Below are positions 6,244 to 12,458 of a DNA stretch of 12,458 nucleotides, piece by piece (position 1 is the stretch's first letter; each line of letters begins with the position of its first letter). This DNA comes from Methanobacteriota archaeon (GTDB taxonomy: Archaea > Micrarchaeota > Micrarchaeia > Anstonellales > J096), in assembly GCA_003694965.1 (NCBI GenBank), contig RFJG01000025.1, positions 1 to 12,458 of the forward strand. Direction: 5' to 3'. The translations under genes and the position numbers were made by a program. The notes below the pieces were generated by a model, which worked only from the letters and a program-made list of their open reading frames with translations, searched no databases and had not been told where the DNA came from.

Positions 6244-6816
6244 ATGATTGTTTATTTTATGAGGCACGCCCATGCCATTAGGAAGGACGGCATAACGAAC
6301 GAGGATGAGGGATTATCCCCTCTTGGTATTTCCCAGGCATTGTCAACCGTACCCCTCATCAGGTCCCTCAACATAACGAGCGTTGTTTCCAGCCCTTATA
6401 GGAGGGCAATTGAAACAGCTTCTATAATATGCGATGCTTTGCCAGAGCTTGAATTCTCTGTTGATAGCAGGTTTGCTGAACTCTCACTTGGCACATTGGA
6501 GGGCAAGAAACTCTCAGATGTCAAGAAAGAACTCAACATTAATATTAGCAAGAGAGAGCTCTTATTCAAGGAAGCCTCTTCCATAACCTCTAATTATGGC
6601 GTTGAAAGCTACGATAATGCAGTGGCGAGAGTAGTTGACGGCATAATGCCACTCCCTACCAATACTCTTGTCATAACACACGGAGAGGTAATAAGGAGCC
6701 TGCTCTCTCATACCCTAAAGAACAACAGCCCATTGAGAAACAACTACCAAGTAGCTCATTGCTCCATACACGTATACAACAAGCAGAGTCTATCCTTCCA
6801 TCCTCTTAACAACTAA
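6244..6816 (+). CDS. histidine phosphatase superfamily protein (phosphoglycerate mutase-like)
   Basis: A 190-residue member of branch 1 of the histidine phosphatase superfamily, which hydrolyses or transfers phosphate through a phospho-His. The N-terminal catalytic motif is MRHAHA (Arg7, His8), a variant of the usual RHG/RHA; SSPYRRAIETA is the second phosphate pocket, ELSLGTLEG the acid-containing loop, and VITHGE contains the second catalytic His. The length fits small phosphatases rather than the larger 2,3-bisphosphoglycerate-dependent mutases. The substrate cannot be told from sequence; sugar phosphates, cobalamin precursors and nucleotides are all used in the family. An upstream TTG at 6205 would add 13 residues but would lie within the promoter. 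It is convergent with the next gene, 12 bases apart. Confidence 0.9.
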   Translation: MIVYFMRHAHAIRKDGITNEDEGLSPLGISQALSTVPLIRSLNITSVVSSPYRRAIETASIICDALPELEFSVDSRFAELSLGTLEGKKLSDVKKELNINISKRELLFKEASSITSNYGVESYDNAVARVVDGIMPLPTNTLVITHGEVIRSLLSHTLKNNSPLRNNYQVAHCSIHVYNKQSLSFHPLNN

Positions 6817-6828
6817 AGCAGAGGCAAG

Positions 6829-7647
6829 CTACCTCCAACCGAATAGGGCTCTATTTATTATGCTCCTCCTTATAAAATAGCAATTATCGAACTTCTTTTC
6901 TATGCTATGTTCAACATAGTTGAGCACTCTCATCTCTTTTTCTTCTTTCAGCACATCTATGGTGGCATTAACGAAACTATCCTTTATGTCGAACTTCTCT
7001 GTTGATGCCATCGCATATACGAGGGCCACAATAAGCAAGCCTCTCTTGTCTCCGAACCTGAACTCGTGCCATTCTCTTGGAACATTTCCTATCTGGAAGA
7101 ACGGGTAGAGATGGCCGTCTCTCCAGAATTTCGGGAAAAAGAAATCAACATAAGTAAGGCCGTCTATACCCATAACAAAATTCCTTGGGGCGCTGTCTAA
7201 GAGTATGTTGGACCTTATGTTGTCTTTAGTATTATTGTAATTTACTGCCCTCATTAGAATTTCAAGCAGTTCCTCATACAAGGATACTGCTGTGCCCCTG
7301 TTAAGCATGTTCCTCTCCAACATCCCCGAGAGGTCCACTCCCTCATCAACCAACAAGGATAGTTCTTCTATGATGTACTTGTCACTATCTCTTAATGGGT
7401 TCAAGCTTATGTTCGTTGCCGTTTTTACTCCTGCTGTGTTAAGCCCTTCCATGTAATCTCTCATTAATCGTATGAGTTTTTGCGCTTCCCCAAGACTCAT
7501 ATTTATGTTTTTTCCGAGAGCTTTGTATACGTAGTAGTTTCCTGAGTAGTGATACACCACGGGAGTTGAGTTGCTTCCTTCTCTAAGTTTCTTGACTCGC
7601 ATTTTTTTGACGATCTCTCTTTCTTCTGCCATAGATGTTGCTTCCAT
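6829..7647 (-). CDS. kinase-fold-like protein B, paralogue of the 2124-2969 gene, with intact catalytic-loop Asp
   Basis: A 272-residue paralogue of kinase-like protein A. Numbering from ATG 7647, it has YVYKA with Lys42, IIEELS (92-97), ILLDSAPRNFV with Asp151 and Asn156, YVDFFFP with Asp168, and FRFGDKRGLLIV. The D-x-x-P-x-N loop is spaced exactly as in HRDxKPEN of protein kinases, and YVDFF follows 12 residues after the Asn, as a DFG equivalent would. All the residues expected for phosphotransfer are thus present here. An aminoglycoside-phosphotransferase-like or protein-kinase-like enzyme is my inference; the substrate is unknown. The reading frame extends upstream into aroK, but ATG 7647 has a good Shine-Dalgarno (GAGGT, 7-base spacer) and lies outside aroK. 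It is divergent from aroK over a 73-base region with one TATA-like element. Confidence 0.82.
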   Translation of the reverse strand: MEATSMAEEREIVKKMRVKKLREGSNSTPVVYHYSGNYYVYKALGKNINMSLGEAQKLIRLMRDYMEGLNTAGVKTATNISLNPLRDSDKYIIEELSLLVDEGVDLSGMLERNMLNRGTAVSLYEELLEILMRAVNYNNTKDNIRSNILLDSAPRNFVMGIDGLTYVDFFFPKFWRDGHLYPFFQIGNVPREWHEFRFGDKRGLLIVALVYAMASTEKFDIKDSFVNATIDVLKEEKEMRVLNYVEHSIEKKFDNCYFIRRSIINRALFGWR

Positions 7648-7654
7648 AGTTGTA

Positions 7655-7659
7655 ACCTC
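7655..7659 (-). promoter_or_regulatory. ribosome binding site deciding the start of kinase-like gene B
   Basis: The minus strand reads GAGGT, seven bases before ATG 7647. Predicted transcription start from the TATA-like element is near 7672, giving a ~25-base leader. Only this gene and the RRM gene in the window show a leader with a clear Shine-Dalgarno. Confidence 0.55.
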
Positions 7660-7692
7660 TGCCCCTTGCCCACATATCATAAGCATAAACAA

Positions 7693-7701
7693 TTTTATAT
7701 A
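7693..7701. promoter_or_regulatory. TATA-like element between kinase-like gene B and aroK
   Basis: TTTTATATAA, centred about 24 bases before the aroK ATG (7721). On the minus strand it reads TTATATAAAA, correctly placed for a start near 7672 and the leader of gene B. No other A/T box fits either gene, so one near-palindromic element may serve both directions. Confidence 0.55.
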
Positions 7702-7705
7702 AGGC

Positions 7706-7727
7706 CTTCCATATTTAATTATGGAAG
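7706..7727 (+). promoter_or_regulatory. perfect inverted repeat over the aroK start, candidate operator
   Basis: CTTCCATA (7706-7713) and TATGGAAG (7720-7727) form a perfect 8-bp dyad with a 6-base A/T spacer. It lies just downstream of the TATA-like box, over the predicted transcription start and the aroK ATG. A bound repressor would block initiation of the shikimate transcript; as RNA, a hairpin would hide the start only if transcription began upstream of 7706. Confidence 0.5.
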
Positions 7728-8236
7728 CTAATATATACCTTATTGGATACATGGGCGTTGGCAAGACAAGTGTCGGCAAGGAACTCTCTAAGAAGATGTC
7801 ATTAACTTATGTGGATACTGACGATGTTGTAGTTGAGATAGCAGGCAAGGACATACCATCCATATTCAACGACGATGGGGAGATAGCATTCAGGGAGCTT
7901 GAGATAGAGGCTGTCAAGAGAGTCTGCTCCAAAAAAGGTTGCGTTGTCTCTCTTGGAGGGGGTGCTGTCCTCAACTACATTAATGTTCTTCGCATGAAAA
8001 AAACTGGCACTGTTGTATTGCTTAAGGCAAGCCCTGAGGAGATAGTTAGGAGGTTAGAGGGAGACGGCTCCAGGCCACTCCTCAACGGCTTAACTAACGA
8101 CGAGAAAATAGCAAAGATAAGGGAGATGCTAAGCTACAGGGAGCCTTTCTATGAGAGAGCCGCTGATGACATAATTAATACAGATGGGAAGACAGTTGAT
8201 GAGATAGCCTCTAAGATTATGGCAGTGGTAGCATGA
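7721..8236 (+). CDS. aroK: shikimate kinase, bacterial AroK type
   Basis: Phosphorylates shikimate at the 3-hydroxyl using ATP (fifth step to chorismate). The 171-residue protein is the P-loop NMP-kinase-like form. Walker A is GYMGVGKTS (residues 9-17); shikimate contacts are in YVDTDD, FRELE and SLGGGAV; the lid holds RPLL. Most archaea instead use an unrelated GHMP-family shikimate kinase, so this AroK-type gene points to gain from bacteria or a lineage that keeps this form. Its stop overlaps the start of the aroA-aroC fusion as ATGA (8233-8236), indicating translational coupling. The ATG at 7721 fits the TATA-like spacing and lies inside an inverted repeat. Confidence 0.95.
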   Translation: MEANIYLIGYMGVGKTSVGKELSKKMSLTYVDTDDVVVEIAGKDIPSIFNDDGEIAFRELEIEAVKRVCSKKGCVVSLGGGAVLNYINVLRMKKTGTVVLLKASPEEIVRRLEGDGSRPLLNGLTNDEKIAKIREMLSYREPFYERAADDIINTDGKTVDEIASKIMAVVA

Positions 8237-10596
8237 CGCTCCTCAAGCTTTTGGCAAGGTCTTCATCGCTCAATGGCACAATAGTAGCCCCTCCTTCCAA
8301 GAGCTACACACATAGGGCGGTGATATGTGCATCTCTGGCAAGCGGTACTACAACGATAAGGGAGCCCCTTTTTTCAGACGATATAGAGGCGACATTAGAT
8401 GCATCTAGGGCAATAGGTGCCAACATAGTCAAGGCAAATTCCAAAGAGATAGTAATAGAGGGTGTTGGCGGCAAGCCAGCAATAAGGGAGGAGAAAGTGA
8501 ATTGCAGGGAGTCTGGCTCAACTGCGAGGTTTTTCTTGCCAATAATGGCGTTGGCTGATGGGGAGATAGTAGTTACGGGGAAGCCGGGCCTCAGGAGGAG
8601 GCCCATATCAGAAGTCCTCAGAGCGATGGAGGGACACGGTATAGCATACTCCTATCTAGGAGAGGAAGGGAAGCTCCCAGTCAAGATAGGGGGCAAGTTG
8701 AGGGGCGGAGAGATCAGTATAAGAGGAGATGTTAGCTCTCAATACATTACTGCACTTATGTTTGCATTGCCATTAGTTGAGGAGGACAGTGTCCTAAGGA
8801 TTACAACAGAGTTGCAGTCAAGGGATTACATAGACATAACGATGGATGTGCTATCTAAGTTTGGCATAGTTATTGAGAACAGAGACTACAAGGAGTTCAT
8901 CATCAAGGGAGGCCAGCAATACAAGGCAATTGATTACAGGGTTGAGGGAGACTACTCCTCGGCTGCCTTTTTCTTGGTTGGGGGAGCTATTGGAGGCAAT
9001 GTCAAGGTAGAGAACTTAACTAAGAACTCTAAGCAGGGAGACAAGGCAATTGTTGACATACTTAGAGATATGGGAGCATCTACGCATGTGGGCGATGACT
9101 ATGTTGCAGTCTCTAAGAGCGAGCTCAAGGCAATAGATATAGATGCCAAGAACATACCAGACCTAGTCCCTATATTGGCCATACTCGCTTCACAGGCAAG
9201 CGGCACAACAACTATACGGAATGTTGAGAGGCTAATAATAAAAGAGAGCAACAGGCTTGAGGGGACGATAGAGATGGTCAAGGCATTTGGAGGAACAGCT
9301 AGCTATGATGGTGAGAAAATTTCCATACAAGGGCCTGTCCATCTACGTGGCAGTTCTCCCAATACAAGAGGGGACCATCGTTTTACGATGTCTGTAGCTA
9401 TAGCAGCATTAGTGGCAGATGGAGAGACAACAATAGATAGGCCAACAGACATCAAGAAGAGCTACCCCGCATTCTTTGAGCACTATAGGGAGCTTGGCGG
9501 CGATGTTATGACGTTACAGCCAGCTATGGGAGTGGCTCTTAAGACTTATTTCTATGGCGATAGTCATGGCAAGAGAGTTGGCTTTTTTATGGATGGAATG
9601 CCTTCTGGCATAGAAGTTAGTCCTTCTTTTGTTGAGGAGGAGCTGGATAAGAGAAGGAGTAAGAGCAAGCTAACAACGCCTAGGAGAGAGGAGGACAAGC
9701 CAATAATAATTAGCGGCCTCTCTGCCAATAAGACAGACGGCAACAGAGTAAGAGTGGAGATAAGGAACAAGGACACTCACTCCAGTTCTTACAAGGCAAT
9801 AAAGGAGTTGTTGAGGCCGGGCCACGGCGACCTAACTGCCAAGATGAAGTTTGCGAGCGTCTTCGATTATAGGGGTTCCGGCTTCCTCTCTGCAAGGTTG
9901 ACAGCCCCTGTTGTTGCTGCCGGCGCCTTTGCTAAGAAACTCCTGCTTAAGCACGGAGTAAAAGTGCTGGCTCACACAGTTCAAATAGGAGGTGTTAAGC
10001 TGGACCGCTATGTTAGCGACGAGGAGATAGAGGAGAACAGAGAAGAAAGCCCTGTTAAGTGCGCCGACTTAAATGCTAGTAAGTTAATGGCAGAGGAGGT
10101 TGAGAGAGCTAGGCAATCTCTAGACTCTGTTGGCGGAGTCATAGAAGGCAGGGTTGTTGGGTTGCCCGTTGGAGTGGGGGAGCCGAGGACATATGCTCTT
10201 GACTCCATGATAGCCAAGGCAATGCTCTCCATACCTGCTGCCAAGGGTGTTGAGTTTGGCGCTGGCTTTTCTCTTGCTGAAATGAGAGGAAGTGAGAGTA
10301 ACGACAGCTTCACGATAAGGGATGGCAGGATAGTAACGACAACTAACAATATGGGAGGAGTTTTGGGGGGTATGAGCAACGGCATGCCAGTTGTTTTCCG
10401 CGTTGTTTTCAAGCCAACATCATCCATAGCAAGAGAGCAGGATACTGTCAACATAGCAACGATGGAGAATGCCAAGATAAGCGTAGGTGGCAGGCATGAC
10501 CCCTGCGTTGCCATAAGGGCATCTCCCATAGTTGAGGCAATGGCGGCCTTAACAGTCGCTGATTTGATGCTATGCGGAGGCTTTATCAAGGAGTGA
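8233..10596 (+). CDS. aroA-aroC: fused EPSP synthase-chorismate synthase (AroA-AroC)
   Basis: One 787-residue frame encodes two consecutive enzymes. Residues 1 to ~425 are EPSP synthase: PPSKSYTHRA, ESGSTARFF, LRRRPISEVL, SSQYITALMF, DYSSAAFFL, the catalytic Asp region IPDLVP, KESNRLEG and DHRFTMSVAIAA. Residues ~432-787 are chorismate synthase: YGDSHGK, RRSKSKLTTPR, RPGHGDLT, the FMN-site segments RGSGFLSAR and GGVLGGMSNGMP, and C-terminal GRHDPC...PIVEAM. Both halves have near-normal length. The join has no long linker; Met426 or Met432 (bases 9508, 9526) may mark the former aroC start, and the first ~10 residues of the usual chorismate synthase N terminus (NTFG) are shortened. AroC needs reduced FMN. 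The gene is co-transcribed with aroK. The last 27 bases overlap the convergent HAD gene. Confidence 0.96.
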   Translation: MTLLKLLARSSSLNGTIVAPPSKSYTHRAVICASLASGTTTIREPLFSDDIEATLDASRAIGANIVKANSKEIVIEGVGGKPAIREEKVNCRESGSTARFFLPIMALADGEIVVTGKPGLRRRPISEVLRAMEGHGIAYSYLGEEGKLPVKIGGKLRGGEISIRGDVSSQYITALMFALPLVEEDSVLRITTELQSRDYIDITMDVLSKFGIVIENRDYKEFIIKGGQQYKAIDYRVEGDYSSAAFFLVGGAIGGNVKVENLTKNSKQGDKAIVDILRDMGASTHVGDDYVAVSKSELKAIDIDAKNIPDLVPILAILASQASGTTTIRNVERLIIKESNRLEGTIEMVKAFGGTASYDGEKISIQGPVHLRGSSPNTRGDHRFTMSVAIAALVADGETTIDRPTDIKKSYPAFFEHYRELGGDVMTLQPAMGVALKTYFYGDSHGKRVGFFMDGMPSGIEVSPSFVEEELDKRRSKSKLTTPRREEDKPIIISGLSANKTDGNRVRVEIRNKDTHSSSYKAIKELLRPGHGDLTAKMKFASVFDYRGSGFLSARLTAPVVAAGAFAKKLLLKHGVKVLAHTVQIGGVKLDRYVSDEEIEENREESPVKCADLNASKLMAEEVERARQSLDSVGGVIEGRVVGLPVGVGEPRTYALDSMIAKAMLSIPAAKGVEFGAGFSLAEMRGSESNDSFTIRDGRIVTTTNNMGGVLGGMSNGMPVVFRVVFKPTSSIAREQDTVNIATMENAKISVGGRHDPCVAIRASPIVEAMAALTVADLMLCGGFIKE

Positions 10597-11247
10597 GTTG
10601 AGTTCATAGAAGCTGTATATAGCATTTTTTACATAGCTCTCTCTTTTTGCGTACTTCCCTCTCAACAAAAGTATTGCGAGCATCCCCGATTCTTGTGCAT
10701 ATAGGACATCCTTCTCTGGGCTATCCCCGACCATTGCAACATCCTTCCCATCAACATCGAGAGTGTTCTCTATGTTTTTGTAGAATTCCTCACTCTTAAG
10801 CATTCCCATCTCCTCTGCTATGAATAATTGCTTGAACAAACCATCAAATCCAAGGCTTTTGATTTTCATCCTCTGGAAAGCACTACTACCATTAGTGGCT
10901 ATGCCAAGCTTGTATTTAGCGGAGAGCTCTCCAACAACATCCAAGAAGTCAGGATAGGGTTCTATGTGCTTGCAAAACTCCTCTATATAGAGCTTGTATG
11001 CCCTCTCAGCGACCTCCTTGTCCTTTAGCATAGTTGTAAACCACACTCTCCTGTTATGTCTATCTGCTCTTTCTTGGCTCCTTATGGAGTCTCGTGCCCT
11101 CAGGAATTCCCCGAATACTTGGGCAATATCCTTGTTGAGCTCTCCCGCTATGTAGCTTAGAGATGTCCTCTCAGCCTCTATCTCCGCTTGTGAGCTACTG
11201 CAAGCGAAGAGAGTGTTGTCAAGGTCAAACAATAGCCATTCAACCAT
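10570..11247 (-). CDS. HAD-superfamily phosphatase
   Basis: A 225-residue haloacid dehalogenase-like hydrolase with all four motifs: I, DLDNTL with nucleophile Asp8 and acid/base Asp10; II, ATNGS (117-121); III, Lys151 in MLKSEEF; IV, VGDSPEKD (173-180). A helical cap lies between motifs I and II (about 20-100), as in C1-type members such as phosphoglycolate phosphatase-like or pyrimidine-nucleotidase-like enzymes. The substrate is not determinable. Translation is from ATG 11247, with a minus-strand TTTTTATA 26 bases upstream. Its last nine codons overlap the 3' end of aroA-aroC tail to tail. Confidence 0.92.
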   Translation of the reverse strand: MVEWLLFDLDNTLFACSSSQAEIEAERTSLSYIAGELNKDIAQVFGEFLRARDSIRSQERADRHNRRVWFTTMLKDKEVAERAYKLYIEEFCKHIEPYPDFLDVVGELSAKYKLGIATNGSSAFQRMKIKSLGFDGLFKQLFIAEEMGMLKSEEFYKNIENTLDVDGKDVAMVGDSPEKDVLYAQESGMLAILLLRGKYAKRESYVKNAIYSFYELNSLLDKASA

Positions 11248-11269
11248 ACTCCCTTATGGTACTCATATC

Positions 11270-11300
11270 TATAAAAAGAGTGCAACCGGCACTTTTAAAT
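11270..11300. promoter_or_regulatory. divergent HAD/chaB promoter region with a central inverted repeat
   Basis: The minus strand has TTTTTATA (11270-11277), 26 bases before the HAD start; the plus strand has TTTTAAAT (11293-11300), 27 before the chaB ATG. Between them AGTGC (11279-11283) and GCACT (11289-11293) form a dyad, extendable by A/T pairs into both boxes, which could coordinate the two genes. Confidence 0.45.
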
Positions 11301-11323
11301 AGAGGTTAAGCTATAATGTAGTG

Positions 11324-11548
11324 ATGCATTTCGAGAAACTCTACAGGCTTCCATTGACAATAAGGCAGAACTTGCCCGAAGAGGCGCAACTCTTGTATAT
11401 GGAGGCTTACAACAAGGCTTGGGAGAGCTACGACCCCAACAAAGTAGCTGGCTATGCCTCAAGAACAGAGGTAGCTAACACAGCTGCTTGGAATGCAGTC
11501 CTCAAGAAATACAAAAAAGACAGGAACGGCAAGTGGGTTAGGAAGTAG
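11324..11548 (+). CDS. chaB: ChaB family protein
   Basis: A 74-residue protein matching ChaB, named for proximity to the ChaA cation antiporter in E. coli; its biochemical role is unsettled. Recognisable features are LYRLPLTIRQNLPEEAQLLYMEAYN, AWESY, the central SRTEVANTAAWNAVLKKY and the C-terminal GKW that the family usually carries. It is compact, charged and presumably cytoplasmic. A GTG directly precedes the ATG; ATG 11324 is preferred by TATA spacing (27 bases). No cation antiporter gene is nearby, so the classical regulatory role is not supported by context. Confidence 0.88.
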   Translation: MHFEKLYRLPLTIRQNLPEEAQLLYMEAYNKAWESYDPNKVAGYASRTEVANTAAWNAVLKKYKKDRNGKWVRK

Positions 11549-11557
11549 TTTTTAATA
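11549..11557 (+). promoter_or_regulatory. TATA-like box of the 11580 gene
   Basis: TTTTTAATA begins immediately after the chaB stop and is centred about 26 bases before ATG 11580. No ribosome binding site is seen. Confidence 0.5.
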
Positions 11558-11579
11558 CTTATCTAATTAACTTGATTGT

Positions 11580-12416
11580 ATGGAGTTATATGTTAGCAAC
11601 CCTTATCAGGATGGGAGTTATGCAATTACAGCACATAAACCTCCCAACCACAAATCCCGGCCTATCAATGTTTCCCTTGCTAAGTTGCCCAATGGCTTGA
11701 ATGTATTAAACGTTGATGGCAACTACTATATATGTGGTAGGTGCACCTCTTTTAAGGAGGTCCTTGAGAACCACAATGCAGAGGATTTAGCCAGACAACT
11801 ATCTAAGTTTAAAGGAATTAAAGTTGATCACAAAGGCATTCCTGTGTATTATGAGAAAGAGGGAAGACAGAAAACATTCCAAGATTATATGCGCTCAATT
11901 GCTTCTGGGCTTGTTGAGGTAAGTGTTGAGGAGCAGAAGGCTTGGGAAAAACCCCTAAAACCTGCTTTCTATAGATACTCCCTTCGTTCCTATTCAAAAA
12001 AAGCCTTTCTTAATTCTATGTTCCCGAGCAAGCAAAAGGGCAAAAAAACAAATCTGTACTACCTCATTGGTTTTTATGTCCATGAAAAACGCAATGACTA
12101 TGGGCTTCCGTATAATGAAGCAGACCTCTTATACACAGACAAGAATGGGAAGGGCGGAATAATCCATCTTTCTTTTGAGGAATTGCAAAAATTGCGCAAA
12201 CTCTCCGTTAACAAATACGGCAAGGACATAAACGAAATAACTTACAGGCAGCTTGTTGATATTGTCGTTACTGTGGTTAAAACCAAGAGTCCTAACGCGT
12301 TAAAAGAGGTTAACTTAAGGGGACCATCTGCCCAACTTACAGAGGAAATTATTAATAAACTTAACTCAACAGCAGCCAACAAAACAGAGGGGAAAGAAAC
12401 TCCCGGGTTAAACTAA
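11580..12416 (+). CDS. uncharacterised protein, N-terminal region possibly SH2-like
   Basis: I do not recognise this 278-residue protein. It is soluble, basic and Lys-rich, with no membrane helix and a disordered Asn/Thr/Glu-rich tail after about residue 255. Residues ~8-72 have an order reminiscent of an SH2 domain: DGSYAIT (where FLVR would be), a strand INVSLAKLPNGLNVLNV, then NYYICG and a helix FKEVLENH. The phosphotyrosine-binding Arg of FLVR is Thr here and the βD His is not obvious, so phosphopeptide binding cannot be claimed. A second segment, YYLIGFYVHEKRND...GGIIHLSFEELQKL (~159-210), ends in a similar strand-then-helix pattern. Codon use includes more AAA/AAC than the aro genes. 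It is alone on its transcript. The coding call is strong because of the open frame and correctly spaced promoter; function is unknown. Confidence 0.75.
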   Translation: MELYVSNPYQDGSYAITAHKPPNHKSRPINVSLAKLPNGLNVLNVDGNYYICGRCTSFKEVLENHNAEDLARQLSKFKGIKVDHKGIPVYYEKEGRQKTFQDYMRSIASGLVEVSVEEQKAWEKPLKPAFYRYSLRSYSKKAFLNSMFPSKQKGKKTNLYYLIGFYVHEKRNDYGLPYNEADLLYTDKNGKGGIIHLSFEELQKLRKLSVNKYGKDINEITYRQLVDIVVTVVKTKSPNALKEVNLRGPSAQLTEEIINKLNSTAANKTEGKETPGLN

Positions 12417-12417
12417 C

Positions 12418-12426
12418 ATTTTTAAA
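12418..12426 (+). promoter_or_regulatory. TATA-like box of the gene entering the right edge
   Basis: ATTTTTAAA lies just after the previous stop, centred about 26 bases before ATG 12449, the same spacing as the other leaderless genes here. Confidence 0.45.
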
Positions 12427-12448
12427 CTCTTCTAACCACAACTAATAT

Positions 12449-12458
12449 ATGGCGTCAA
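12449..12458 (+). CDS. start of a gene cut by the window end
   Basis: Only ATG GCG TCA and one base are visible (Met-Ala-Ser). It is proposed because the ATG sits 26 bases from a TATA-like box, as elsewhere in the window. The product cannot be guessed. Confidence 0.4.

Noticed and set aside
7648..7779. Upstream extension of kinase-like gene B into aroK
   Set aside because: It would overlap the aroK start and promoter, while ATG 7647 has a well-placed GAGGT site.
10008..10625. 205-residue minus-strand open frame rich in Ser, Leu and Thr
   Set aside because: It is the antisense shadow of the chorismate synthase half, whose conserved motifs are unmistakable.
1..12458. CRISPR arrays, tRNA, rRNA, insertion sequences or attachment sites
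   Set aside because: I looked for regular repeat-spacer units, cloverleaf-like GTTC-type segments, transposase motifs and terminal repeats and saw none; intergenic gaps are nearly all under 100 bases.

Overview
This is a gene-dense stretch, about 40-45% GC by eye, with 14 protein genes (two cut by the window ends), no RNA gene and no mobile element. I read it as archaeal. Almost every start codon has an A/T-rich TATA-like box centred 24-29 bases upstream with no ribosome binding site between, the layout of leaderless archaeal transcripts. Arginine is written almost entirely as AGG/AGA. The genes include a type I dehydroquinase and a family 4 Fe-S uracil-DNA glycosylase, mixed with bacterial-looking genes (AroK-type shikimate kinase, RRM protein, ChaB). 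A small-genome DPANN-like or other uncultivated archaeon is my guess; the sequence does not prove the lineage.

Layout. 3-530: end of aroD (3-dehydroquinate dehydratase), whose first ~80 bases differ sharply in composition. 531-794 (-): a membrane-anchored DUF411-like protein missing its conserved second half. 860-1420 (-): a five-helix membrane protein, divergent from a DUF4145-like helical protein (1472-2071), both apparently served by one TATA element. 2124-2969: protein-kinase-fold-like protein 'A'. 2992-3588: uracil-DNA glycosylase. 3619-5811: a large surface-anchored glycoside-hydrolase-like protein. 5905-6165: RRM RNA-binding protein with a structured leader. 6244-6816: histidine phosphatase. 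6829-7647 (-): kinase-like paralogue 'B', divergent from the shikimate genes. 7721-10596: aroK overlapping by 4 bases a fused aroA-aroC gene. 10570-11247 (-): HAD phosphatase. 11324-11548: ChaB. 11580-12416: unrecognised protein, possibly SH2-like at its N terminus. 12449-end: first codons of another gene.

How it works together. The clearest pathway is shikimate to chorismate. AroK, then EPSP synthase, then chorismate synthase are encoded in reaction order on one transcript, with the last two enzymes in one 787-residue polypeptide. A perfect 8-bp inverted repeat covers the aroK start. AroD, an earlier step, lies 7 kb away; AroB and AroE are not seen.

The two kinase-like proteins share a β3-like Lys, an EELS hinge-like segment, a D/N-x-x-P-x-N loop like the kinase HRDxxxxN, a DFG-like YVDFF and a downstream DKRG motif. 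I do not recognise them as a named family; they and the AroA-AroC fusion are the most novel content here.
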